Shown: in pieces, positions 16,843 to 27,200 of the stretch
Layout: each line of letters starts with the position of its first letter
Position numbering within the stretch: position 1 is the first letter of the stretch
DNA from: Eubacteriaceae bacterium
Lineage (GTDB): Bacteria; Bacillota; Clostridia; Lachnospirales; Lachnospiraceae
Reading direction: 5' to 3'
Assembly (NCBI GenBank): GCA_902362455.1
Contig: CABIWJ010000005.1
Coordinates: 1-64,000 of the forward strand
Length of the DNA: 64,000 bases
Notes under the pieces: model-generated
The model's input: the letters and a program-made list of their open reading frames with translations, nothing else
The model's database searches: none
What the model was told of the DNA's origin: nothing
Position numbers and translations under genes: made by a program

Positions 16843-18072
16843 ATGGGAGATTATAAAAGGCTGATTTCATATATATATTCATATGAAAGAGGAACAAAAA
16901 GTAAAAATGCGGGGTTTGCGAAAATTGAATCCAGAAATGGAATATGTAAAGTCAATATATCTCTAAGAATTGCCGATGAACTTATGAATGAAGCAGAAGA
17001 CAATATGTTAGAGGTATTTTTCTTTTATAGAGATAATGGTGAAGTTAAGAAAGTGTTCTTAGAACGAATCAGGATTGTTAATGGATGCAGTATGATAAAA
17101 ATGCGAATGAATTCTGATAATATTGGAAATGTAGGAATAGCAATAGACAGAATTACAGGTATTTTCATCTGTACGAGAGCATTTTTAAAGGGAGTACATA
17201 ATTTAAACATTGTATATGCATCAGAGTGGGACGATATTCCGATAGAAGTGAATAAATTCAAGGAAAAGAGCAATGACGATATTAATATACAGAATAGTAC
17301 AGAGGCAGAATTGAAAATTGCAGAGGGACCATTAGATAGTGATACATATGATATTAAAGGCGAGGCGTTGGAGAATAACATAAATTTATATCGAAATGCA
17401 GCTGTAGAAACTGATGCAGAGTCACAGTTAGTATCTGTGTTAAATAGTAATTCGGGAACAGAGATAGAACCTGAAGTTAAAGGGGAAATAAAAAGTGAAA
17501 TAAAAAGTGAAATGGAAACTAATGCAGAGCCGGAGCCTGAGATAGAAAATGACACAAAAAGTGAAATAGAAACTAATGAAGAGCCGGGAACAGAGATAGA
17601 ACCTGAAACAGATTTTGCAGATGATAGAAAAAAATGTAATAATAAATTAGCAGATATGCTAAAGGAAGAGCAGAAAAATGACGAAATAGATGATACAGGG
17701 AATGCTGATTCGGTTGCAGGCGACTATTTTAGAATGTTATGTAATTGTTATCCTAAGATAAGAGTTAATGAGATAAATGGCGAATGTATAAAGATTACGC
17801 CACATGATATATCATATCTTCCGAAGAAATATTGGCATTTATGTAATAATAGCTTTTTGCTTCATGGTTTTTATAATTATAAATATTTATTGCTATGTGA
17901 AAAAAAGATGGATTCAGGGAAGAAATATCTTGTTGGAGTTCCGGGAATGTTTCATCAAAAGGAACAGGTAATAGCAAGAATGTTTGGTTTTACGGAATTC
18001 GAATGTAATAATGCAACGAACCGATATGGAAATAAAGCTATGAAATTTGGATACTGGTGTATGTATTTATAA
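16843..18072 (+). CDS. DUF6128-like protein with acidic repeat linker
   Basis: The 409-residue soluble protein has an N-terminal beta-rich domain (about 1-130), a long acidic linker (about 140-290) and a C-terminal domain (about 300-409, DYFRMLCNCYPKIRV to MKFGYWCMYL). The linker holds degenerate repeats of 'E-x-E-P-E' and 'KSEIK/KSEME'. The terminal domain resembles DUF6128 of Lachnospiraceae; function is unknown. GGAGG six bases before the ATG supports the start. The linker repeats are recent DNA repeats around 17460-17610 and may vary in length between strains. It lies just upstream of the HD-GYP-like gene. Confidence 0.65.
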   Translation: MGDYKRLISYIYSYERGTKSKNAGFAKIESRNGICKVNISLRIADELMNEAEDNMLEVFFFYRDNGEVKKVFLERIRIVNGCSMIKMRMNSDNIGNVGIAIDRITGIFICTRAFLKGVHNLNIVYASEWDDIPIEVNKFKEKSNDDINIQNSTEAELKIAEGPLDSDTYDIKGEALENNINLYRNAAVETDAESQLVSVLNSNSGTEIEPEVKGEIKSEIKSEMETNAEPEPEIENDTKSEIETNEEPGTEIEPETDFADDRKKCNNKLADMLKEEQKNDEIDDTGNADSVAGDYFRMLCNCYPKIRVNEINGECIKITPHDISYLPKKYWHLCNNSFLLHGFYNYKYLLLCEKKMDSGKKYLVGVPGMFHQKEQVIARMFGFTEFECNNATNRYGNKAMKFGYWCMYL

Positions 18073-18170
18073 ATTGTTACAGTAAAAAGAATAAAGAGGA
18101 AAGGACGCCTAAGACATTCTCTATTGTGTCAGTGGCTATATTGTCTTTTGACAATATATGGGATAAGAGT

Positions 18171-19292
18171 ATGAAGTTTATAGTTATGGATAAACTTAGA
18201 AAAGGAATGAGACTGGCAAGACCGGTATATAACAGAGATGGAGTGCTATTATATGACATTAATACTAAGTTAGATAAGCAGGGGGTTAACAGTATAAAGA
18301 ATTTCGGATTATTAGGCGTGTACATATTAGAGCCTACAGAACCTGCACAGGAAATGTCTGAGGAAGACAGAGAATTCGAGAAATTCCAGACAGTAGCACA
18401 GTTCTCATTGAAGAAACAGTTAGATATGATAGTGGAACAGAAGAATGAGAAAGACATTCAGAAATTAGCAGATTCCATTATAAGACAGTTTGGAAAAGTA
18501 GGTCATAAAATCAATTTCAATAAGACACTTAGAAGCCCAGAGGATTATGTATATAAACATTCCATAAGTGTTGCCATACTCTGTGCATTAATGTCATCTC
18601 AGCTTAATATGTCATATATGGAGCAGATTAATATTGTAACAGCAGCACTTATTCATCAATTAGGAAGAGCTATGGTGCCTGTAAATATTTTGAAAAAAGG
18701 CAGCAACCTTAATGAAGAAGATATGTATACAATAAACAAATGTGAGATAGATGGAAATGAATTGATACAAAAAGATTATGAGATTCCGTCACTTACAAGA
18801 ATTATTGTTTCACAGAATCTGAAAGAAATAAAAGGAACAAATAGCACTGATGCCAAATTATTAGAGGGTACCAAAATGTTAAGAGTGGCTGATGCATTTG
18901 ATGAAATGACAAGTATGAACATTAACGCAGAACCAAGTTCAGACATTATGGCAGTCAGAGAATTAATTAATAATAAGAAAATGTTTGATGAGAAACATGT
19001 TGGTGCATTGCTTAAGAGCATTAATATACTTGTACCGGGTGTATGTGTTGAATTGTCAAATAAAGAAAAAGGTCTTGTTATTAAGGAGAATGAAGATAAT
19101 ATTTTAAGACCGGTAGTGCTTGGCTTTAATAATAACGAAGTCTATGATTTAGGCGACGACTTTACATTTATGAGAGTAAGAATCTTTGATGTGTTGAAAT
19201 CTATGGACAATCGTGTTCCGATAGATAAAGCCACAATAGATAAATATATTAAAGAATATTCAGAAAAGCAGGCAGAAAACAATAATGAATAG
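18171..19292 (+). CDS. Degenerate HD-GYP domain protein
   Basis: The protein has 373 residues from the ATG at 18171. The longer frame from 18057 adds an unlikely N-terminus overlapping the previous gene. The N-terminal part (MDKLRKGMRLARPVYNRDG) is the domain that often precedes HD-GYP. In the HD-GYP region, YVYKHSISVAILCALMSS and LRVADAFDEMTS are conserved, but the key LLHDIGK motif reads LIHQLGR and no HHERxDGxGYP motif is present. Loss of the HD aspartate and the GYP loop suggests it cannot hydrolyse cyclic di-GMP. It may act as a binding or scaffolding protein. A strong terminator follows. Confidence 0.75.
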   Translation: MKFIVMDKLRKGMRLARPVYNRDGVLLYDINTKLDKQGVNSIKNFGLLGVYILEPTEPAQEMSEEDREFEKFQTVAQFSLKKQLDMIVEQKNEKDIQKLADSIIRQFGKVGHKINFNKTLRSPEDYVYKHSISVAILCALMSSQLNMSYMEQINIVTAALIHQLGRAMVPVNILKKGSNLNEEDMYTINKCEIDGNELIQKDYEIPSLTRIIVSQNLKEIKGTNSTDAKLLEGTKMLRVADAFDEMTSMNINAEPSSDIMAVRELINNKKMFDEKHVGALLKSINILVPGVCVELSNKEKGLVIKENEDNILRPVVLGFNNNEVYDLGDDFTFMRVRIFDVLKSMDNRVPIDKATIDKYIKEYSEKQAENNNE

Positions 19293-19327
19293 ATATTACG
19301 AAATAGTGGAATAAGATAATCTGAAAG

Positions 19328-19375
19328 TCTCCGACGGATGGGCAATGTATAAATACCCATTTGTCGGAGATTTGT
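19328..19375 (+). terminator. Intrinsic terminator
   Basis: Arms 19328-19342 and 19356-19370 form an eight-pair GC-containing base (TCTCCGAC/GTCGGAGA) extended by GU pairs and ATGGG/CCCAT. TTTGTAT follows. It ends the rsmA/HD-GYP direction of transcription. Confidence 0.75.
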
Positions 19376-19489
19376 ATATCAATATTAATATAGTGGCTTA
19401 TTGAACTATGGAGAAAAAAGAGTTATAAGACAAAATATATTGCTGACTAATCCCGGTCGTCAAATGTTTTGCCCTAGAACTCTTATTTT

Positions 19490-19619
19490 ACTTACCAGGA
19501 AATTTCGTTGAAATTGTCCTGGTAAGTAAATAACGCTCCGCGAGGATCACACTGCGGCGGAGCAGAAAATGTTGCTATAGCAACCCGCCGCAGGTGGAGA
19601 ATGTCGCAGGCGACATTCT
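19490..19619. repeat. GC-rich cluster of nested hairpins
   Basis: Within 130 bases there are four hairpins. ACTTACCAGGA pairs with its complement (19490-19500 with 19517-19527). GCTCCGC pairs with GCGGAGC. CTGCGGCGG pairs with CCGCCGCAG around an inner palindrome GTTGCTATAGCAAC. GAATGTCG pairs with CGACATTC around AGG-type loops. The GC content is far above the flanks and no protein frame fits. It could be a repeated extragenic (REP/MITE-like) element or a structured RNA. The rest of 19376-19489 shows nothing recognisable. Confidence 0.5.
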
Positions 19620-20174
19620 TTATTCTTTATACGGATTAATCAGTGCATATTGTGCATGGTCTTTATATTCGCCACAAACGCGTATTGAACTTTTAGCAAT
19701 TCCTTCATATTCAAATCCTACATTTTCTAAGACCTTTACGGAAGAAAGATTGTCAGGCATGACATATGCTTCAATTCTATGAAATCCTCCATCTTTAAAA
19801 ATAGCTGAGGAAGCGCAGATTATTGACTCGGCAGCATATCCGTTTCCCCATACAGTTTTACTGAACTTATAACCTATACTTGTAGAAAAAAATGGAAATT
19901 TATGCATATTTCCAAAGGAAACAGTTCCTATAATCCTATCAGGTTCATCCTTGGTAAATACATAAAATCTGGCATAAGAGTTTTTAATGAAAGCATTGTA
20001 TTCAAGGCGCAGAGAAACACTTTGATATTTCAGGGTATAGTAATTAGGTGGTTTTTCTGCCTCGTATGGTTCAAAGTAATCACTATTTTTAGATAGAAAA
20101 TCTAAGACCATAGGGGCAGAGTTTTTATCAAGAACTTTTAGTATTAAGCGTTCAGATTCATATGTGATATTCAT
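19620..20174 (-). CDS. GNAT family N-acetyltransferase (RimJ/RimL-like)
   Basis: The protein has 184 residues. The N-terminus YESERLILKVLDKN is typical of the RimJ/RimL-type acetyltransferases. The acetyl-CoA binding region KTVWGNGYAAESIICASSAIF (about 105-125) and the following HRIEAYVMPDNLSSVKVLENVGFEYEG are classical GNAT motifs A and B. It would transfer an acetyl group to an amine, either a protein N-terminus or a small molecule; the substrate cannot be read from the sequence. It starts 14 bases after the LytTR regulator stop on the same strand, so the two form an operon. Confidence 0.85.
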   Translation of the reverse strand: MNITYESERLILKVLDKNSAPMVLDFLSKNSDYFEPYEAEKPPNYYTLKYQSVSLRLEYNAFIKNSYARFYVFTKDEPDRIIGTVSFGNMHKFPFFSTSIGYKFSKTVWGNGYAAESIICASSAIFKDGGFHRIEAYVMPDNLSSVKVLENVGFEYEGIAKSSIRVCGEYKDHAQYALINPYKE

Positions 20175-20188
20175 ATTAGTCTCCGTTT

Positions 20189-21016
20189 CTAAGAGGATAT
20201 TGACAGAAGTGACCTTTTAATTTCTGTATATTTACGTTTGGGAATCGGTAATTCAGTACCATCAGTCAATATAACTTTACATCTTTCAATTTTGGACAGG
20301 TACAGAGGATTAATCATATAACCTGTATGAATTCTAAAGAAGTAATCTTTATACTTATCTTCTATTGTATTAAGAGAATCAGTAGATTCTACCAGCGCAT
20401 TGGTAAAATCAGTGTCACCGGTTAGGTGAATAATACTATGACGTGCACGATTAATACTTTCTATATATATAATTTTATCCTTGCCAATAAAATAAACAGT
20501 ATGTTGTTGTCCTGAAAATGTTAAATTATTTTCCTCTTTAGTTCTGAAAAATGCGGCTGAATCCAAATCTATATAATGATTTGGATATATACTATCTCTA
20601 TCATCATATGGAAATGCATTTGAAATGTGAATCATAGTAAGTTTAGGTTCGCGGATATATGTATTATCCTTATTAATCTTACATTTTTCAGCCCACGTAT
20701 AGTGCAGACATTGCTTATGAACTGTAGACTTGCCATTTGGATAATGTGTATATATATGATAAATAAGCACGATTTCAAAAACGGTTGCACTACATCTTAT
20801 AGGAATTGTAGTGATGTCACTCATTGTAAATGTCAGACTATGTGATTCATTTGACCATGCAGATAAAATATTAGCCTTGCCTCTGAGTATTTGATTCTCG
20901 GCAGGACCTATCCATAGAATGTCATCATCAATATTGTCGAAAAAGGGTTGGGTATTATTTTTGTAGTATTCAGTTATTATATAGACAGATTTTTCAATTA
21001 TTTCATTTGTATTCAT
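20189..21016 (-). CDS. LytTR transcription factor with N-terminal SnoaL/NTF2-like domain
   Basis: This 275-residue protein has two parts. The first 125 residues look like an NTF2/SnoaL-type cone fold (IITEYYKNNTQPFFDNIDDDILWIGP, ILRGKANILSAWS), which may bind a small ligand. The C-terminal 100 residues form a LytTR DNA-binding domain (KIIYIESINRARHSIIHLTGD to FFRIHTGYMINPLYLSKIERCKVILTDGTELPIPKRKYTEIK). There is no receiver domain, so it is not a two-component response regulator. It probably senses a ligand and regulates itself and the downstream acetyltransferase. Confidence 0.82.
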   Translation of the reverse strand: MNTNEIIEKSVYIITEYYKNNTQPFFDNIDDDILWIGPAENQILRGKANILSAWSNESHSLTFTMSDITTIPIRCSATVFEIVLIYHIYTHYPNGKSTVHKQCLHYTWAEKCKINKDNTYIREPKLTMIHISNAFPYDDRDSIYPNHYIDLDSAAFFRTKEENNLTFSGQQHTVYFIGKDKIIYIESINRARHSIIHLTGDTDFTNALVESTDSLNTIEDKYKDYFFRIHTGYMINPLYLSKIERCKVILTDGTELPIPKRKYTEIKRSLLSISS

Positions 21017-21129
21017 AAAATCACCTGTGTATCACGTAATTATTTACATTTATAATAGCACAACAATATAACAGAATCAAATAAGATTGACCATTTTTGC
21101 CATAAAAAAGCCCATATTTAATGACTGCG

Positions 21130-21158
21130 TTGTCAATGTTTACAAAATATAGTATAAT
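21130..21158 (+). promoter_or_regulatory. Promoter of the giant surface-protein gene
   Basis: TTGTCA (21130-21135), a 17-base spacer and a perfect TATAAT (21153-21158) lie about 60 bases before the start. This is one of the strongest promoter matches in the window. Confidence 0.75.
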
Positions 21159-21218
21159 ATAATAAATGTGAACATTTTGTGAATTAAAGAAAATAAACGA
21201 GATACAAGGAGGAAGGCT

Positions 21219-24200
21219 ATGAAGAAGATTTACAAACAGTTGTTAGCAGGATTGTTGGCGATACTAATGGTATTCACATCAATCGGAAACAATGTGTATG
21301 CGGACATCTTGTTGGATAATGGTTCAGAGAAGAACAAAGAAATATTATCCGAATTAGAGGGCATTGCGTTGTTAAAAGACGTATTAGGAGAAGATGTCAG
21401 TGATGAAGATTTGCAGAAATATTATGAGATTTTGCAAAACTATGGATTGCTAGACAGCGATGGTTCGGAGATTAAGAACTGGGACATATGGCTTGATGGT
21501 AAAAAGGTTACTTTAGATGAAATCAAGGCACTCTTAGAAGATGAGAATTGTGATCTGTCACACCAGTTGTTAGTAGACGGTCAGGCTATTACATTAGGCG
21601 ATGTTAAGACAATGATTGAGATAGAGGAATATATCACATATCTCAAGGAAACATATTTCACCGAACATCAGTGGACAGGTGAACAGCAGGCTAACCTTAA
21701 GAGCCTGATGGCACAGATTGAAAATAGTGGAATTACTATGGTAGCGGATAATAATACCATGGTAGTTAATAAAGCAGGAATTTCACATTCTGCCAGAGTA
21801 AGTGTGGAGGCTAAGATATTAAATGACTTAGAAAAAGAATTTGTGTTTAATTTAACAGGTGCAGGTGCAGGACAGGTTGTAACTTTTGATGCAGAAGTGG
21901 TGGCTGCCAGCCAGAAGATAGCCTCTGTAAAGGCTGCTGATGGTACAGAAATATCAGGAGAGACAACATTAACACTTACTGCTGATGATAATGGTAATGC
22001 ATCGACAAAGATTACTGTAACATTGGAGGCACTTACAGATGATTATGCACAGACAACAGCTAAGCTTGTGTATTATTTAAAGCTTGGTAATATTAAGAAT
22101 GCATTATTCACAGACGGAACCAATAGTAAAGATTATATGATGGTAAAGAGTGAGGGAAATAGAAACTTTTCGGAAGATAACTATAAGGTGCAGTGGGGGG
22201 TAGAGGATAATTGTTACTATGTTGAAGATGGTTGGAGACTTCAAAATGAAGAAGCAATTTACTTATCGACTTTTGCAGTAGGAGAAAATTCATTCAAATA
22301 TGGTATAGCAGATACTATATCAGTGGTTCAGTATGATTCTTTAAATAATATAGATACAATTAAGTTACATTATGGTTCGAATATTGATACTTCGAAAGGA
22401 AGTATTAGGTATTTTGCTCAGGTGTTGGATAAAAATGGTAATATTATATTAATATGGGATAGAGTACTTTCAACAGCTATCCCGGAAGAATATCATATGA
22501 ACATGTGGGGCGAAGAGAATGCGTTAATTACAAAATGTAAAATATCATATGATCAATTTTATGTTGATGGTAGTAATAGATATCTTAAATTTGGATTTAG
22601 TGGAAATATAAACAGACACGGCACTAGTTCGGAAGAAATTGGTGGAATACCTGGAGTGGGTTTAAAATTAAGTGATGAGAAGGCTCCGGGTGTGAAGTCT
22701 ATTGAAGCAGCCGGTGAAAATTATTATCCGGGACAGGTTGTACCTGTTAAGGTTACATTCACAGAGCCGGTTGATGCATCGACTGCAGTTGTGAAGTTCA
22801 ATGGCGAGGCAGCAGAATATAAAGCAGCAGAAGGAAGTGGATATAGTAATGTTCTTACATTTCCGTATACCGTTAAAGAAGCAGATAATTCGGAACTTGT
22901 TATTTCTTCAATATCAGCAACGGATACAAGTGATTTGAAACTTGTGGATTATAATCCTGGTGGAGATAACAGTACAGGACAGAAAGTTGATGGAGTGGAG
23001 TTGGCAGGTGTTGTTGGTTCACATTCTATTACAGGAATATCAGCGAAATTTAAAAAAACAGAGATAAATATAAGTGTTAATATATTAAATGACGAAGAGA
23101 GAACACAGTGGCTTGCAGGACATATGGAAGCAACTGATGATGGCTTTCAGATTAATACGGATACCCTTGCTGTATCTATAGATGGAGGTAAGACATTACT
23201 TCCACTTAAGTTAGCGGGCGAGACATATGTAGGACAGACAGTTACTGCAAGTGTCGATGTGGGTAAGAATTATGAAGATACAATTAAGGAACATTTAATT
23301 GAATTATATGTAAATGGAGAGCTTGTAATAGATAAATATAGCATAGTTAATCAGGAAGCATTTGTATATATTTATCCGGGTGATGTTAATGCAAGGCTTC
23401 ATATAAAAGATGGTAATAATAATCATATTTTTGAGAATGGAAATGAACCGGTTATATATATTCAGGATGAGATGCCTACAATTACAGCAGACTTTACATT
23501 AAATAGTGGTAAAGAATATACATGTGGAGATACTACAAGTGTGACAACAGCCAGTGCGGATGGAACATTTGCAGATGAGACGAAAGATTTTGCATGGCAG
23601 GCAACTACAGATGGAATAGTGAATATTGATGTAAAGCCGGATGGAAGTGCTGAAATAGTACCGCTTAAGGCAGGCAGGGTAGAGATATGTATAATTCCAA
23701 GGAATGCGGGAAAATATCAGCCATGGGTAGGTACTAAATACGATATATATGTAGCAGGAGATGATGATACACCGGTCGATACCGGCAGAGATACGGCAGT
23801 GTTAGAATTTAAGCCCGGTTTTAATCCGTTTATTAAGATTGCAAGAGATTCATATACTGTTGAAGATAAACACGATTTAACTATATTCTGGACAAGCAAT
23901 CTTTGTGAGAAGAATGGCAGCGAGAACACAGAATTTAATGTTGAAATCAGAGATGGTAAAGATGATACTAAACCGGTTGCTTATTCGACAGTTGTAACAG
24001 GAACTGCCGATAATCCGGCAGGAAGTGTAACTATTCCGGGCAGTGTATTCGAATACTATTATGACGGCAAAGGAAGTAATGAATATAAAGTGACGGTTTC
24101 TACTAAGAACCTTAGCAGTGGAGTTACATATTTGGATAGTGTTGATGTTACTGTAACCTCATTACCGGCAGAGGTATCATTAGGTAAACTTGACAGTTAT

Positions 24201-27200
24201 TATATAACAGATGCTACGAAGAGCGTGGATATTAACTGGTCTGTTAAAAATTTAAAGAAAATTCTGTCTACGGATATAAGTGATGCCATATTTAACTTCA
24301 GAATTACTAAAGGTACAGAGGATATAGTTAACTATTCTTCTTTAGAAAATGCTGAAGATAATTTTAGTAATGCATTTGATATGCTTTACTGGACAGGTGA
24401 AGCAGAGGGTACATATAAACTGAATATAGATGACGTAGTGGCAGACAGTAGTGATCCGGCAAGTTATCGTACAGCATATACTGTAACTATTCAGGCTAAG
24501 AATAATACAGACAGTACCTGGAGTTATGACTCGTTTATTCTCTATGTATATGATGCAGATGCCTTAAAGATTATGGTAGACGGCAAGAGTGCAGATGAGA
24601 TTACTATGTCTAACATAGATGAGATATCTAAGATGTCTCAGGACGAGATTCTTGCATTAAAGAGAGACATATATCTTAAGAATATTATCTCGGTAAACTA
24701 TGGTGAATATGCATGGACAGAAGTTGCAGACCAGATAGAATGGTCATTATCTGATAAGAATGTTGCTTCACTAAATTATCAGCAGTCAACTCTCTATGAA
24801 AATATAGATAAATTCTCTTATGTATCATACAGACCTACTACAGAATTAGGTCTGTCAGGATTATCATATGGTATAACAAGCGTTACGGCAGTACATAAAC
24901 TTACAGGTATGTCAGATACTCTTAAGGTCAATATAGAGACTTTAAGGGATAAGTTATATTTATTCCAGACATATCCACAGGCAGAGACAACTATTACATA
25001 TGTAAATAATAATGGAGAACAGAAGACAGCTACTTCGGATAGTACAGGAGCTGCAGCTATCTTTGAGAAAAGTGGAATAGCATCAGATGTATATTTTACA
25101 ACGGTAAAAGATGGCATTACATATATTGGAACTATATATAATAAAGAAATTGCTACCGGTGAAAGTGACTGGACTAAGTTAAGCAGATATCCACAGAATA
25201 ATCTTCAGCTCAGGAAGATGGCAAATGCATATGTATATGTAAAGGATTCGGATGGAAACCCATATACCGGAGACGTTATAGTACGTGGCGGTGTATATAT
25301 AAATGGAGAATATAATTCAGCAGCTAAGTTTGAATTTGATGGCAGTAATATAGTTAAACAATCTGGTGCAGAAGACAATATTGTCACATTAGGTAAAAAT
25401 GGTAAATTATCAGTTAATATGGATATTACACAGTGGGGATTTGAAAATAATCTTCCTGAATCAAGTGATAATATAAGCTATATTTTCCAGATAAGCACTA
25501 AGGATAATAAGAGATATCCTATATTAGTTAAGATAGATGCTACTCAGAATGAGGGCAAGTATATAAACAGTGGTGAAGCGGTTATTAATTTCCGTAAGAA
25601 CGTAAGCGGAGAGCATAATAACTATATAGCTAATCAGACCATAAGCTATTCAGAAGAATCAGTAACAGATGTGGTTGGATATACAGGAAATATCGGACCA
25701 TCAGACAGTACACCTGAAGCAATATTAACTACAGAAGTATATTGGTGGGGTGAAGATACAGAAGAAATGAAGAAATGTATTCCTGATTTACAGTTAGTTA
25801 CTGATGATGGATATAAGATTTCTGATTATGACAAGCAGAGCGAAATCAGTTCGGGTATATATGAGTTCAGTAATATATATAGAACTGAATATAAGGTTAG
25901 TTTGAATGCTGATACTTTAGAAGGATTTTTACCAAAAGGTAAGAAAACAGGACTTGTATTAAATTATTATAAAGATAGTAAAGATGGAACATTAACTCGA
26001 AGAGAAGAATTATCTTTCAAGTTATATAATATGCTTGGCATGGGCAGAGTTGAAGAGTCTAAGAATCTTGTCGAACAGTTAAAGACAATGGGTGATTCAA
26101 CCGGAACATCGGCTTCAGATAAGGTACAAACAGGCGACAAATTTGTTACTGTAGCATTAAATCTTATATCGGGTGAGAAATATACAGGTGCAAATGGTAA
26201 TCTGTTCAACTTACAGATAGCGCCTACTTCTGATCCATCTAAGTTCTTAGGACTTATAGAATGTAACGTTGGAAATATGGAGAGCCCTATTAATGGCGGT
26301 GATGATAAGGACTTTAAATACAAACCGGGCTTAAGTGAGATGTTAGCTATTACCAGCCAGAAGAGATTTGAGAAATATGTAAATGAAGCAAAGGATACTT
26401 TCAAAAAAGGTATGGCAGGTAAAGTCGGTAATGGTGATAAGAGTTTTGAATTTAACGGTTATCTTGAATCACTAATTTACTTTGATGTTGATTCTGATAT
26501 GTGGAAGATTCAGATCCTAAGTGGTGGCTTTGATGCCGGTGGTGGCTTTGGTTATACCTGGAATTGGAATACAATGGTAGGCTTTGTGCCATTTACGGCA
26601 AGTCTTACTATTGGGTCGCAGGTAGAGATTAGTTTTGATGCTCTTGCAGTATCTTACAATAAATACGATGATTACTCTGATTATATAAGTAATTTTAATG
26701 CAAAGAATGGCATAGCAAATGATTATCTTACAGAATTAAGAATATATTTGTATCTTAAATTCTTTGCGGGAGTAGGTATCGATTATTCGGTAGTTGCATT
26801 TAAGCTTGGAATCTATGGACAGATTAGTCTGGATATGAGGTTTGACTGGCTGAATAGACCATATATGTATTCTGATGACGGTTATGTTGTGAATACGGCA
26901 GATGGTTATACGAATAAAGATAACCATGGCAAGATGAATGGACAGCGATTTAAGATAGATGGAGAAATAGGCCTTAAATTGGTTATCAAAATATTATTCA
27001 TTAAATATAGTAAAACTCTGTTCTCAAAATCATTTAATCTTATGGATAAGAAGACTGGTGAATGGAAAGAGATTCAGGACAACTGGTCTAAGAATCAGCA
27101 GGCTAAGAATGCTGCAATAAGTGAGTTGCTTGGAACTAACAGTATATCTCCGGTTAATGTCGGAGGGCAGGGATATTATGCACTTAATCTCGCGGCTACA

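Noticed and set aside
25967..26404. Minus-strand frame of 145 codons inside the giant gene
   Set aside because: It lies completely within a long coding gene with strong domain evidence; there is no binding site and the composition is that of an antisense shadow.
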